Source of the DNA: Sciurus carolinensis
Taxonomy: Eukaryota; Chordata; Mammalia; Rodentia; Sciuridae
DNA: 64,000 nt
NCBI RefSeq assembly: GCF_902686445.1
Contig: NC_062219.1
Coordinates: 44,109,056-44,173,055 of the forward strand
Reading direction: 5' to 3'
Shown: piece after piece, positions 34,951 to 48,350 of the stretch
How positions within the stretch are numbered: the first letter of the stretch is position 1
Layout: each line of letters opens with the position of its first letter
Program-made: the position numbers and the translations under genes
Notes under the pieces: model-generated
What the model was told of the DNA's origin: nothing
The model's input: the letters and a program-made list of their open reading frames with translations, nothing else
The model's database searches: none

Positions 34951-36436
34951 CCTAATGCTAGTTCCTCAGCCATGTATATAGTTGTTACAATCTATCCCTA
35001 TAATGTTTTTTAACTTTTAGAATCAAAACCCAAATCCACTTTCTTTCGGGCATAGGGATACTATTCTAATTGGTTTTCTGTAGCTTTCCTGGGACAGAGT
35101 CTGTATCAATGGTTCTTGATATATTTTTTAATATTTTTTGTCTCTAACAATCAAATCTTTGTGACTTAAATCAGCCAGAGTAGCAGAACAATGACTAACT
35201 GAAAAAGCTTGTTTGACAACTGCTTACTTTCTCCAACCAGAAAGTTCTCTAATTTCTTAGGAATCCAAGTGCTTATAAATGTTGAATAAAATTTATCTCA
35301 AGCTTGCAATTTCATGGGGAATATTTTTTTAAATTGATTTTTCTCATTTTAGAGAAAACATATAGTCCTGCCCAAATGTGTTTTTCTTGTAAGTCCCTAA
35401 CAGTTTCTTCTTTCAAACATTGTGATTCTGATCACAAAGCTCTCTCTGCTCAATGCCTCTGACTTTGCAAATGTGCTCCAAAGCCCATCATGGCTTGATT
35501 GGTTGAGCTGTTTTTCTTTGTATAAAAGTCCGGCTCTCATGAAAAAAGGAAAAAAAAAAATGCTATTTGCTGTTTCAGGATAAGAATTTTAACAGTAGAT
35601 GCCATTAGTACTTCTACAGTTCTCTGGCATAAAAAATTAAAGAAAAGGCATTTTTAAAAGATTTGCTTTTTAGAAGAGCCAGAAAATTCCAACAGCATTC
35701 TCAGGAAATTTCAGTACAATTACATTTTTATTATTCTTTTGGATGTAGCACAAATCTTCTCTAACCTCCGTTTTGCAACTCTGAAACTACACCTCACATT
35801 CAAATGACCTTCTAACATCACCCCATTTCATCTTATATTCTGAATTCATATTCTTCTCTCTAGCTAGCAATCCTTCGAAGATTTTCAGTGTAAATCAATC
35901 TAACATCTCTGACCAGTTTATTTTTACCCATTACCATGATCTACTTCAGAAAAAGACAGACATATCTAATGAAAACAAATGTTATTTTAACCTATTTGAA
36001 AGCATAAAAAGCCCTAAAAAATCATCAAATTACCTGTAATAGCATGCACAACCACACATATACAAACACACACAATCTGATTTTCAGACTTTGATCAATG
36101 ACTTTTATGTTCAATTCAGTATTGTATATGATAGAGATAAAGCTTCCAATAAAAATTTGTGCCTGTAAAAATATTTGTATTTTGTACTTCTTATATTTTA
36201 CTAGTCAATATCTTGCTTATAAAAACCATATATAATAAAAATTTTAGATAATTTTAATTACCCAAACCTTACAAACATATTATAAGCATGGATTTTACAA
36301 AGAAAACCAGTTAATTTGTGAAAACATTCATATCCTTTCCTTGATCCAAATACACATTTAATAAGATTAATAATATTTCAAACAGATGTTCAAAATGGAT
36401 TTGGGGACTACTGAAATCTGTTCCTTAAGAGTATTA
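34951..36436. other. AT-rich intergenic DNA
   Basis: No gene. Around 35490-35535 a 'gattggttgagctg' CCAAT-like motif stands about 25 bp before 'tataaaagtccgg', a promoter-like pairing with no reading frame after it. Confidence 0.45.
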
Positions 36437-36805
36437 TGTTAGTCAACTTTTTGCAGTTGTGACCAAAAGAACAACTTAGAGGAGAAAATATTTATTTTGG
36501 GTTCACAACACACATTTAATCCACAGTTAGCTGATTCTGTTGCTCTGGGCCCCAGATAAGGCAGAACATCCTAGTGGAAGGGTGTGGCACAGAAAGCTGT
36601 TTAGCTCATGGCGGCCAACTGCAGAAAGAAAATGAGGTACAGGGACAAAATGTAAAAGCCCAAAAGCACATCCTGCCTACATAGAGTTACCACCCAGTAC
36701 AGTGGTCCTTTCAAATTCTTAATCCATCAAGTGGATTAATCTTCTGATTATGTTACAACTTTCATAATCGAATCATGAACTTTCAGGGGACACCATGTTT
36801 TTAGC
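36437..36805 (-). mobile_element. MaLR-type solo LTR, minus strand
   Basis: The plus strand starts 'tgttagtcaactttttgcag' and 'agaggagaaaatatttattt', which is the reverse complement of the 3' end of the 34.5-kb element (AATAAA block and 'ttggtcaca'). The 5' end is near 'ggacaccatg' (about 36790-36805). Confidence 0.72.
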
Positions 36806-37890
36806 TTATTGTTAATTTTCTAATCCAAAGTAATTAGGCACAACTACTATACAATTCTCCTTAATAAGTCTCACTTTCTACAGCAATGGGGGAAAGGGAA
36901 ATTTATACATTTTAATTTTTGTCCCCTGATTTTATTGTGATAGTCATGCTAAATACAAAGTGTTTACCAATTACAAAATTAGTTTTCTTCAAAGCATTCA
37001 TAATTTGATTTTAAAATTTATAATTTTAATAGACTGTATCCTTTCCTATCCAAAGATATACAATGTTTAATTGGTCTCATTTCCATGTATTCTATAATAA
37101 AGCTTATGTTGACAATTGAAGAATGAAAATTTATACCAGGTAGAATGAAGTAGTCTATGACAGACCAGTAGTGTTGATACCAATGATGAGAAAAACCTGG
37201 GTAAATATATATTTTGTAAGCCTCACGGAACTGGAAAATAACTTGGACTAGACAGTCTAAATGCCTGAATGGAAAGCAACAATTGGAGCATGGGCAGCCA
37301 TATCCCCTCTATGCCCTGTTAATTTTTTTTTTTTTTTTTTTTTTGATGATTCATGACAGGAAGAGATTTTGTATGCAGGTGCCACTTTTGTTTGAGTTTA
37401 ATTTGCAAAGTGTTCTTTTTCTTGATCTAGGTATATATTAAATGCTTGTTTTCAATTTTTGAAAATTCATGGAGCACTATACTTTTATGTTGCATCTTTG
37501 CACACACTTTATACTTCAATTAAATAATTTAAAGACTAAATGAAGAATAACATCAAAATACAAACTAGAAAATTTTGTAATTTTATGATATCTGGAAACT
37601 CGCTGAGTTGAGAAATAGAATGAGGCATAACTTAATGGTGTTTGTAAATAACATTTGATTGAGTGTAATTGTGACATGATTTGAATTCATTCATGAGTAT
37701 CACTGTTTAATTTTCTGTAATCAAAAAAATTTAAATGCTGTTTGCACAGTGACAAGTTCAACAGTTTATAAAGATAACTGCTAGGACTTCTTCAGATTTA
37801 CTGCTGATTTTAATGCCATAGCAGACTAGCACCTCTCTATGCTGTGACATTACAGAAGGAATGATCTGCCCTCTTTTCTCTGGTTGTGCT
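36806..37890. other. AT-rich intergenic DNA
   Basis: It contains a T-run of about 23 at 37322-37344 and no recognisable element body next to it. No gene seen. Confidence 0.5.
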
Positions 37891-37894
37891 CCAG

Positions 37895-38225
37895 GTATAA
37901 ATCAACCATATTTCCTACTGAACAGATTTTCTATTTCTTATTAGCACATAGTGCTTTCCTCACTAGATTTCCAGCTCCCGAGATTATAAACAATGATACA
38001 GCGATATTGCATTTACTTGTTTTGTATGTATTTTAAAAGGAAAGTTAAAATACTCCAAAGACTATCCTTACAGAAAAGAGATGGCATTTTTACAGGAAAA
38101 GGGACACCTGGGAGTCACAGGAAACCAAGAGAGTTTGAGGGATGCATAAAATGTCTGATTCACTTGGCTGTTAAAATAATTCCAGAAATATAGTAGGCAC
38201 TCAATATTTTTTGAGTTAAATGAAA
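37895..38225 (+). mobile_element. Possible L2 3' end, interrupted
   Basis: The start 'ctttcctcactagatttcca' and the end 'atagtaggcactcaatattt' + 'tttgagttaaatgaa' follow the L2 tail, with about 150 bp of other text between. A 66-codon open frame (37993-38193) in that text has no recognisable domain. Confidence 0.4.
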
Positions 38226-38915
38226 ACACTTTTAAAATTTTCCTGTGGATCTTGGAGCAAAATTAAACTTAAGAGTACACCATATGTACTCTATTTCTTT
38301 GAAAATATCTTGGCACCTCACTGAGGAATCAAAAGTGTATCTCAAATTGAGAAGCCAAGACACAAATTTAATATTAGGGATATATTAAAACTTCAGGTCA
38401 AAGGTTTCCTCATCACAGTACTCATTTAAAAAAAACTAACTTTGCAGCAATAAATAGGAATTAATTAAATCCATTTCTTAAAATGGATATATACTCTAGC
38501 AAATGATGTAATCAGTAAAACTTATTTCTGGAAAATGAATGTTTTTAACTTTTTGAACACTCATGTGTTTGTACTATCTAGATGCATTGTACCATAGTAG
38601 CTTAGGGATTTTTTAGAACTTAGTTAATACAAGGGAAGAGTTTATCATTGTACCTGGTGCAAGGAAAGTTGAGCATTAAGTATTGCTGATATATGAGTTT
38701 TATATATTTTGTGAATATGCACTGATACTACTTTAGGAAAAAAAGGTCATTATTAACAAAAAATTATTTTATGTAGATTTTTATTGACAGATATATTTTT
38801 AAAATTATGATTTGTGAAAGCATATACTAGAAAATTATTCATTGTATAATTTTAACTAAATATGGAATGTATATAGGAGATTATTTAGATAAAATAAAAA
38901 AGAAAATATTAATAC
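38226..38915. other. AT-rich intergenic DNA
   Basis: Nothing recognised on either strand. Confidence 0.5.
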
Positions 38916-39361
38916 TGTCATAGTTTGGATCTGGAATGTCCCCCAAATGCTGGGACCTCAGTACAGCAATGCTCGGAGATGGGTCTTTAGGGAAGTGATT
39001 AAACCATAAGAGTTGTAACCTTATCAGTTGACTAATGTATTAATGGATTTGTAATTTGAATGGACTATTGGGAGATGATGGAAACTGTGGGGTGTTAGAA
39101 ATAGTTGAAGTGAACAGGTCCTTGGGGTGTGCTTTGGAAAGGTCTAGCTTGTTCCCAGCCTATTCAGCTCCTCTGTCTCTGCTTTCCAGCTGCCATGAGG
39201 TAAGAAGCTCTGATCCCACCATGCTTTTCCACCATGATTCTCCATCTCACCCTAGGTCTGTGAAGCCAACTAACCATAAACTGAAACCTCTGAAAAGAAA
39301 TCTTTCCCCTTTTCAGTTGCTTTTCTCAGACATTTTCTCACAGCAACAAAAAACTAACACA
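38916..39361 (+). mobile_element. MaLR-type solo LTR
   Basis: TG start at 'tgtcatagtttggatctgga', CA end at 'aaaaaactaacaca'. Internal blocks 'aatgtcccccaaatgctggg' and 'ccaccatgattctccatctc' agree with MaLR LTRs. Flanks do not give a clean 5-bp duplication, as expected for an old copy. Confidence 0.75.
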
Positions 39362-41832
39362 AAGTACATCCTTTTATCACTTTTAAATATTTTATTCTTA
39401 TCTTTTCATGTTCTCTTAAAGCTAAGAACTCCAATTTTGAACATAAGGTAACTGCAAATTAATGGTCTTAAACTTACTAAAAAATGATCTTTCCAATTGG
39501 GATGAGTAAGAGAGAAATATTTGGGACCATATAATCCATAATCCAAATTAATTTTCTCCAACTTGTCCCAATTTATAATGCAAGGTGACTTCCATAAGAG
39601 ATGCATCCTTTCCTGAAATATCCCATCCTTAGTCATTTGCATTTTCTCAAACCCACAGTAAGAGTCTCTCCGTAGACCTGTGTCCTATAAACAAGGAAGG
39701 AATTCTCAACCAAGGCATTAGGAAGGCTTAGCTGATTTATCAAAACAAGACGGAGCATAATTCCTCCATGTTCTTTTCCTAACAATTGATGAATTTACTA
39801 AAATTAGTGTTCAATTGAGTCCTGCTTTATGTCAGATGCTATCTATGCTAAAGCTGATTGCAAATTCATTACCAATATAGCTACTTAAAATAATCTAAAA
39901 GAACTACTCAAATTGAGAGACTGAAGTAAGGAGAAGTATATTTCATAAGAATCTTCATGAAATCTTATGAAGAAGATTTATCCACTGAAATTTTTCAGAT
40001 AGGGGGATATAAAATAGAATGAGAAATCTAACCAGGAAACTCTTTATCATCTAATTCTTCCTACAAAATCCTATGGAAGAATGAGAAACCACCTAATTTT
40101 CACTGAAATCAAGTCAGAAACAAAATGTGCAACGTTCTACTTATATCTCTTTTGTGGTTCACAGCATTTGTGGATTTGTTAAATTTGCAAATTTTGCCTG
40201 GAGATTATCATTGTGACTGAGTAGCTACTGTAGGTGGAATGAGTTTGTATCCTTCAGATAGTCCTAGAAAAAAACAAGGTCACATGTTCTGACTCTGAAA
40301 AATCACAGTCTGAAATATGGTGGTAGTGGACCTGAGCAGCAACTTCCTGAAGAGCCAATCTGTCCTTATTGAAGGGGTACAGTTAATTTAATTAAGGAAG
40401 ATACTTCATTCTTTTCGCCTCTGTTGGTTTAGTTATTTTTTTAGACACTTTGACATTTACTTATTTTTAGATATTTCATTTCTCTTCTAAAGAAATGCTG
40501 GAGAATAGAAAAATGGATAAAATATTCTGTGAAATGTTTGTTTTTATATCTGTTAAAATAAAAGATACCTCCTGAAATAGACTGATATACTTTAAAAAAA
40601 TCAGTTATGTTACCTAGGGATGTTTTTTATCTACATTACTCTAATTACCAAAAATAAGAACAATTAAAGTATTTATCTTTGTTCCCGTCCCTGACCTTAC
40701 CTATTTTTTTTTTTTTTTTTCTTGTAAGTAATTTGAAAAATAGGAGAAAAGAAATCAGGGCAAAGAGTCAGGTTTTCTTTATGCAACCATAAGAAGTTGG
40801 AGGAAGGTTAATAATTTTTAAGGTTTTTACATACCTTACACAGGAAATCACAAACATAAAAAATGCATAAATTTAGTTTTATATTGAATAAATTCAAAAT
40901 TATATTAAAATGCTCTGGACTCTTTATTGAAATGACGAAAGTCATTAATGATACAGTTTTTAGTTTTAAGTGCTTGTTTTATTTGGAATAATTATCTCTA
41001 GGCTAACTCTCTGAAAGAGTGTGACCAGTTCATTAAGTTCCCTCTAATACTGTCATATCACCCTGTTGGTGAACTGCAGCATAGCTGGTGTGTCCTGGGA
41101 AACAAAATGTGACAGTGCTAATGACAAGTGTTAGAAACAATGAAGTTGCCCTGAAACATTAACAACCCGTTATTCCAAAAGCCTTATCCACGCACACTTG
41201 GATCTCCTGTGGGTAGGGGAAATAGGCAGAACCGCGCCTGTGATGAAACCACCCATGTATACAGCTAGTACAGCTAGTACTGCTAAAAAGTCACATGAAG
41301 AGTTTGAGACAAGTCAAATTGCTTTGATCTGGTGTATATTGTTAGTGTCTAAGAGGAGAAACTGACATCTGCAAGAAAATCTGTCTAAACTAATCCTGAC
41401 TTAATCAGGCCCCAAATGTGCTAATTCAATCCTTGGTCTTCATTTACATTCTAATGAGCTGTGGCAATAAGTGAAATGTTTAAGTACTAATGTAACAGTG
41501 AGTGAGTAATTGAAAGTTTTAGACAGGAGAAAAATTCATTAGGTTTTAGGTTATTGAATAGTGTCAGTTTTGAAAAAATGCTCAGGTATATAATTTGCCA
41601 GACATTCATATTTTCTCTGGTGTGCCCACTTAATTGTTCTTTAGATCAGAGATCAGAGAAAAAAAGGAATGTCTCAAGTAAAGCAATATAATTTGGAAAA
41701 AAAGTCCTCAAAAAAACAGCAACAAGCTCTGAAGAGTTTTCTGAGACATAAAGTCATAATTGGAGTAGAAAGATAAGCACAAGAATATCAATAATGAATA
41801 CAATTAATAATTCATAGCAGGTCCAGTAAATC

Positions 41833-41884
<52 letters not shown>

Positions 41885-42685
41885 CACACATACACATGAA
41901 TATATATATTCTTAATGAGATCATAATCTTATATACATATATTCCTTTTCCTTTTGCTTGGATGTTCATTTTCAAAGTATCCTATTGGAATTGACACTTT
42001 CTTTGATTGTTTAGTCAGTCTTATCTCTTGTCAGTGAATACAAATCATGATTTGCATGCTAAGAAGTTCTGCTATGCCTGTAAGACTCCAATTTCTTGTA
42101 TTTTTATATTATTATCTTAAATAGATATTATACATCACTTGCTGTGATAGGAAACAATATCAGGTATACACAGCACATAGGACTGTAACAGTATTGAATT
42201 CTTCTTTAAAAAATTCCAAACCAACTTAGAGTAACTCAACAATTTACAAAATAGAAATGCATTTGTCAACCTCCACTAGATGTACCTGTGCTCATTAGCA
42301 ATAACATTTGCAACCAATGAGGTGTGATTCCATTTTACTTCCATTTACTCTGGGCAAACTAATGAGTTAACTTCCTCTGAAGCACTTAAGATTACAATTC
42401 ACAGAATCTCAAAGATTCATAACACTGTGTGAAACAGATTATACCTCAACTGTACACCATTTCTTTGCAGAAACAGAGTCAAGTTCCAACATAGAATAAA
42501 TCTGGGGGGCAGGACAAAGGACAGGTGGAAAGACTTAAGTCATTGATTGCTACAAAAATAGTACATAAATATGAACAAACCTTTGACAATCTTTAAAAGC
42601 ACCACTCAAAAACTGACCCAGGATTTCTATTGCATTTTAAACAGACCAGTGCTTTTACACTAATTCCTATAATGAAGTGCTCTTC
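39362..42685. other. AT-rich intergenic DNA with (TA)n
   Basis: No gene seen. A (TA)n microsatellite spans about 41839-41875 and continues as TATACACACATA-type repeats. A T-run lies near 40705-40720. The less AT-rich block 41040-41280 was not identifiable. Confidence 0.55.
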
Positions 42686-42687
42686 AA

Positions 42688-42840
42688 ATGACTGCACTTT
42701 AGAATTACTAGGGAGTTCGTATATAATACTGACTGCTAAGTCCTCACTCACAGAAATTTTCATTTAATTGACCTGGAGCTGGGCCCAAGAAACAGTATTT
42801 TTATAAGCTCTCCAGGTGATTCTAAAAACCATTATGCCAA
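42688..42840 (+). mobile_element. MER5A-like DNA transposon fragment
   Basis: Text 'ttcatttaattgacctggag' + 'ctgggcccaagaaacagta' and 'gctctccaggtgattctaaa' follows MER5A/B (hAT-Charlie). It is a short, ancient, non-autonomous element. Confidence 0.75.
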
Positions 42841-43469
42841 CATTTTACCTTTAAAATTATATTGACGAGATCATACATCTTGAGTGTGTGCTCAGGAAAC
42901 AGAGGAAATTGCCTCTGCTTCCCACTAACTCTTCCTACTTCCTTTTTGCATGCTTTCAAGAAGGCATAAAAGGTGTTTTATAAAATTTGGTACAGATACA
43001 CCATTCTAAGAAAGGATACCATCACTTCAGTAAGTACAGCCAGAATGTTCTAGAGAAGATTTTTCTGAAATTTTAAAAATATCAGAGAAGCCCATTAACA
43101 TGCACACATCCTCCATCCTTGTATATTTTGAATGCATATCCCTAAGAGTAACAAAAATCCACCTTGCTTTTGTTCTATAGTTATGAACCAACTGTTTTTT
43201 CCTGTGAGAAAGTTAGTAAGAGGTGGGTGTTGATGGTAGCACCTGGAACATGATTTTTATTGATTTGCAAGGATCACACCTAGGTGTATCTTAAAACTTT
43301 TTTTTACTCATAATTCCATGTGATTGGTTATTACAGCTTTTATCAGTAATTAACATGTATGTATAGATATGTAATTCTGCAATTGCTGTAACATATATTT
43401 GGATAAAGTTTGCAAATGAACGTTTCAGAATCAAGATAATGTTTCTAAAGAATAATCCTCCAAATGTAA

Positions 43470-45300
43470 AGTGCAAGTTGCAGCAAAGTAGTGCTTAGAG
43501 GCAAATTTATAACATTGGATGAATCTATTAGAAAAGAAGGAAGATCTGTAATCAGTAATCTTAAGTTCCCACCTTAAGAAACTAGAAAAGGAAGAGCAAA
43601 TTAAATTCTAAGTAAGCATAGAAAATCAATGATAAGGGGCTGGGGAGATAGCTCAGTCGGTAGAGTGCTTTCCTTGCAAGCACAAGGCCCTGGGTTCGAT
43701 CCCCAGCACCCAAAAAAAAAAAAAAAAAAGAAAATCAATGATAAAAATTAAAACAAAAGTCTATGAAATTTAAAATAGGAAATCAGTATAGAAAATCATC
43801 AAAACTAAAATATGCCTCTATAAAAACATCAATAAAATCAATGAGCCTCTAACCAGGATACAAATACAAAAATTAAAAAAGGAGAAGACACAAATAACTA
43901 ATATTAGAAATGAAAGAGGAAGCATCATTGCAGATACCCTGAGCACCAAGAAGATAGCAGGGCAATACCATGAACAACTGTATGCCCCAAAGAAGAAAAC
44001 CTTGATGAAATGGACAGACTCTTGAAAGACACAATATGAAAAAATACACACAAGAATAAATAGATAGCTTAACTAGGGGTACATCAATTAAATATGTTAA
44101 ATCAATAATTTAAAACTTAATGGAGGGAGTTTGGGCCCAAATGGATTCATTGGTGAATTTTCCCAAACATGTAAGGAAGAAACTTTGTCAATTTGCTATA
44201 ATATCTTCCAGAATATAGATGCAGAGGGAAGTGTTACCAACTCATTCTGTGAGGCCAGTATTACCCTAATACTAAAAACAAATAAAGACATTAGAATAGC
44301 AGAAAAATACAGACCAATAATTCTCATAAGATAGATGCTAAAATCCTCAACAAAATATTAGCAAATCAAATGTAGCAATGAATGATGTCCAATATCTTAT
44401 ATTAATAGAGAATTATAAATTAAAAGATACCACAGCACACATATCACAATAACCCAAATCCAAAGCATCAGTAAGAGCAATGCTGGAGAGGGTGTGGAAC
44501 ACATTTCCTGTTGGTGGGAATGCCAAAGTGGTGCAGTCACTTAGGAAGACAATTTGGCACCTTCTTACAAAACTAAACATGCTCTTCCCATGGAATCACC
44601 AATCATAATCTTTGGTATTTACACAAAAGAGTTGGAATCATGTACATACACAAATCACATGCGAATGTTCATAGAAGCTTGCTTTATCATTGCCAATACT
44701 TGGAAGCAACTACAATGTAAGTGAATGAATAAATAAACTGTAGGTCCCCATATTATTCCCATATTATTCACCATAAAAAGAAATGGCCCATGAAGATATG
44801 ATATAGCCAGGAGGAAGCTTAAATGCATATTATTAAGTGAAAGAATTCAACCTAAAAGGTTACATATTGTATGATCCAACTCTGTTACATTATAAAAAGG
44901 AAAACAGCAAAAAAGGTCAGTTGTTGCCAGGAATTAGAGTAAAAGTAGGCATGAAAAAATGGAACATAGAGAATTTTCAGGATGACAGAAATATTCTGCT
45001 GGGTACATTACATTACATTACCAGGACCTTATCTATTTGCTCAAAACTGTAGAATTTTCACCAAGAGTGAACACGAATATAAACTACAGAATTTGAGAGA
45101 TTATAATGAATTGATAATGGGTTTATCATTTATAATGCAATGTAGGTTCATCAATTTATAACACATCCCCAAATTGCACGTGTGTTGTTCATAATGGGAG
45201 TTTGTGTGTGTGTGTGGGATCAGGGATATGTGGTGATTCTACTTTCTGCTCAATTTTGCTGCAACATAAAATTTTTCTAAAAGATAAAGTCTATTAAAGA
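43470..45300 (+). mobile_element. Old L1 (ORF2 pieces and 3' end)
   Basis: ORF2-like blocks: 'gaacaactgtatgccccaaa', 'cccaaatggattcattggtg', 'aaatacagaccaataattct'. The 3' part has 'ggagagggtgtggaacacat' and 'ttcctgttggtgggaatg', then 'gttgccaggaattagag'. A large part of the RT region is missing near 44370-44400. Many stops. An ID element is nested at 43636. Confidence 0.78.
43621..43744 (+). mobile_element. Young ID SINE with perfect 15-bp TSD
   Basis: The body is 43636-43711 with poly(A) 43712-43729. GAAAATCAATGATAA is duplicated exactly at 43621-43635 and 43730-43744. The A box (TAGCTCAGTCGG) and B box (GGTTCGATCC) are intact, the best-preserved pol III promoter in the window. Tail purity and TSD identity point to a recent insertion. 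Confidence 0.95.
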
Positions 45301-45881
45301 TCCAAATAGCATGATAACTATAATTGGAAAAATAAATCAAAACAAAAACTTTTATTAATGAGATATTGCATTCAGTGTACTCCATTAAAAAAAGAAGAAT
45401 CTTGATTCACAATATTCTTTAAAAGAAGAGAAGAGAGATTCATATGACTCACAGTATTCTTAAAAAGAAAAAAAGAAAAAGTAAAGTCAAATCCTTACCA
45501 AAATATACTTGTCGATGCTCCTAAAAATCGAAAGATTTGACTGCAAGATTCATGCCATCATGTTCATGGTAGATATAAGAGCACAACCCATTTCAGACCA
45601 TTAGACACAGACTTTGGTCAACAAGTTCATCTGAATAAAATTTTAACTTGCAGCAGTTGAAATTCCTATAACATGGTTATCATTTTGGAGAAAAATAAGA
45701 TTATACCATCAAAGGCAATGATTTATATTCATCACTCTTCAGCAATCTTCACTCAGATATAGGAAAAATATCTCTATACCAGAAAAAATAACTTCAAATA
45801 TATATATACCCAAATCGCATGAAGTATAATATTGAAAATTACTTTGGCAGTCTCTGGATACATATAAATGGTCCTCTAAGC

Positions 45882-45921
<40 letters not shown>

Positions 45922-46216
45922 AAATAAAACAAAAACAAACAAACTTTAAAAAATCAGGACAAGTCATTAAGTTCCCGGAACATCTTAGATTCTACTGCAC
46001 TCATTCATGATTCTGAAATCAATGTTTTCTGACATAGAAACTCTTACAGAACAATTTACTTTCCACAGAGACACAGTAGAGTAGCTCTCACTGGAGCGCT
46101 GTGTGGGTGTGGTCATTCAAAATGGGAAAATTGAAATAGTCATTTTGATGATGAGGAGGAGGAGGAGGAGGATTATAAAAATAAATAAAGGAATTTTTTT
46201 CTAATTATTACTTATT
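45301..46216. other. Intergenic DNA with (CA)n
   Basis: A (CA)n microsatellite at about 45887-45920 and an (AGG)n stretch near 46153-46171. No gene seen. Confidence 0.55.
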
Positions 46217-46230
46217 AAACACACATGTTG
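46217..46230. repeat. L1 target-site duplication, 5' copy
   Basis: AAACACACATGTTG, matched by AAACACACACGTTG at 53482-53495 with one difference. It defines the 5' end of the large L1. Confidence 0.82.
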
Positions 46231-47333
46231 GAGTCAGGTTGCCTGCATCGTGGAGATAGCAGGTGGGCACCCAGCCCACCTGCCTTGTGGAGCTAGGCAG
46301 TGGTCAGCCAACCCACCCAACCACCAGGCCAAGCATAGACACCATCACTGAGTGACCCTGCCCTACCGCCACATGGAGGTCTGTCGCCATCTTGGAGCAA
46401 GCCAGCAGACCAGCCAGCCCCCCTGCATCGCAGAGCTAGCCAGAGGCTTCTTTATAGGCTGGTGCAGGCATTTTGAATTATTCCTGAGGGTGTGGCCATC
46501 ATCATTGGAAGGGCAACTCCCCTCCTGAGACACATATAGGAGGCTAGAGGACCTTTGACAAGACCCAGGAGTTGAGGAGGTATTGAGAGACTCGGGAGCA
46601 ACTCAGAGTCACTGGGTGAGTCTCTCCCACTGGTCAGACTCCCCAGATGGGGCAGTAGTCCTGAAATACAGGGAACTTTATGGAGTAAAGTGGCCCAGTG
46701 AGACTTGCCTGCTGGAGCTGAGAACCCAGTCAACCGGGAGCATTGCAGAGGAGGGCCGCATAGTGAGAGGCTTCGACGCAGAGTGAGGGTCCAAGGCCCA
46801 GCTCCGGTTCCCAGGGAACATGACAGAAGAGGGCTGCTCAGAAAGGAAGTCCCTCACAGGGACAGGCTCCCCAGGTGAGGTGGTAGATCAAGACCCCTGG
46901 GAACATCACAGAGGAGGGCTTCCCAGTCCAGGTGGTAGTTCTGGACCTAAGGGAACTTCTCAGAGGAGAGCTGCCCAGAGAAACTTCCCGACTGGGTGAA
47001 TCTTCCCTGCTGGGCAAGGCTTTCCCACCAGGGCAGTAGAACCAGAGACACAGGCCAGATCAGACGTGCCCCACTCTGCAGTCTAGTCCGCCTTTGGCTG
47101 ACCATCAATCAACAAGTGGAGGTGCTTTTGCCCACTGACAGGGAATATACTCCACCTGAAGGCCACCACCCCTAGAGGGGCAGCTTTCTAGTGGATCACC
47201 GCATTTTCAAGTTCCTCTAAGACTTCAGGCTACTGAAGGTGAGTTATTGGAAATCTATAGAGATACTATTAGTCAATAGAGAAAATCCACAATATCTCAG
47301 TTTCACTACTAGAGGGGTAGATACCTGAGCAAT
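46231..47333 (+). promoter_or_regulatory. L1 5'UTR / internal promoter region
   Basis: About 1.1 kb, much richer in GC than the surrounding DNA, with several related lines such as 'cagaggagggcttcccag' and 'cagaggagagctgcccag' that suggest internal repetition. In L1 this region carries the internal pol II promoter. Specific factor sites were not determined. Confidence 0.75.
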
Positions 47334-48350
47334 ATGAGAAAACAAGGGAAGAAAATGTCCAAAAAAAACCTAGACAGTAAAGCAATAAAATCCAATGATA
47401 GCATGGCAGAAAAAATGTCAGAAATGGAGTTCAGACTGCGCATAATTAAAACAATCAGGAAAGCAAATGAGGAGATGAAAGAACAAATGCAGGCATTGAA
47501 TGATCGCACCAATAGACAGTTAACAGAGCAAATTCAGGAAGCAAAAGATCATTTCAATAAAGAGTTAGAGATACTGAAAAAAAAAAAACACACAGAAATC
47601 CTTGAAATGAAGAAAACAATAAACCAAATTAAAAACTCCATAGAAAGCATAACCAATAGGATAGAACACCTGGAAGACAGAACCTCAGATAATGAAGACA
47701 AAATATTTATCCTTGAAAACAAAGTTGGACAAACAGAGAAGATGGTAAGAAATCATGAACAGAATCTACAAGAATTATGTTATCATGAAAAGGCCAAATT
47801 TAAGAATTATTGGGATTGAGGAGGCTTAGAGAAACAAACCTAAGGAATGAACAATCTATTCAATGATGAAATAATATCAGAAAATTTCCCAAATCTGAAG
47901 AATGAAATGGAAAATCAAGTACAAGAGGCTTATAGGATTCCAAATACACAAAATGACAACAGATCCACACCAAGACACGTTATAATGAAAATACCTAACA
48001 TACAAAATAAAGACAGAATTTTAAAGGCCGCGAGAGAAAAGAATCAAATTACATTCAGGGGGAAACCAATACAGATATCAGCAGATTTTTCAATCCAGAC
48101 CCTAAAAGCTAGAAGGGCCTGGAACAACATTTTTCAAGCCCTGAAAGAAAATGGATGCCAGTCAAGAATCTTATACCCAGCAAAACTTACTTTCAGATTT
48201 GATGACGAGATAAAATCCTTCCATGATAAACAAAAGCTAAAGGAATTTACAAAAAGAAAGCCAGCATTACAGAACATTCTCAGCAAAATATTCCATGAGG
48301 AAGAGATGAAAAACAACAATGTAAATCAGCAAAGGGAGGAACTACCCTAA
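47334..48350 (+). pseudogene. L1 ORF1, broken
   Basis: ORF1p is the RNA-binding, trimer-forming chaperone of L1. The start is ATG at 47334. The first 161 codons include a long charged coiled coil with heptad-like Leu/Ile spacing (about 47430-47760). The first frame ends at TGA near 47817 because of a frameshift in the preceding 25 bases (the following text continues in another frame as an NLRIIGI-like line). A later open frame (47847-48350) encodes the RRM/C-terminal domain, with an arginine-rich 'LKAARRAW'-type segment (LKARRAWNNIF, about 48102-48135) and PAKLTF near 48180. No intact protein is possible. Confidence 0.9.

Noticed and set aside
35490..35540. CCAAT-like and TATA-like pair that might be a promoter.
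   Set aside because: No reading frame, exon or LTR ends around it, so it is not supported beyond chance.
39945..39985. Small inverted repeat (tcataaga/tcttatga with atcttcat/atgaagat).
   Set aside because: Short and AT-rich; expected by chance in 64 kb of AT-rich DNA, with no gene context.
41754..41975. A 73-codon frame rich in Ile and Tyr.
   Set aside because: It is the translation of the (TA)n microsatellite.
43636..43711. A tRNA-like sequence with pol III boxes.
   Set aside because: The poly(A) tail, duplications and missing cloverleaf 3' acceptor show an ID SINE, not a tRNA gene.
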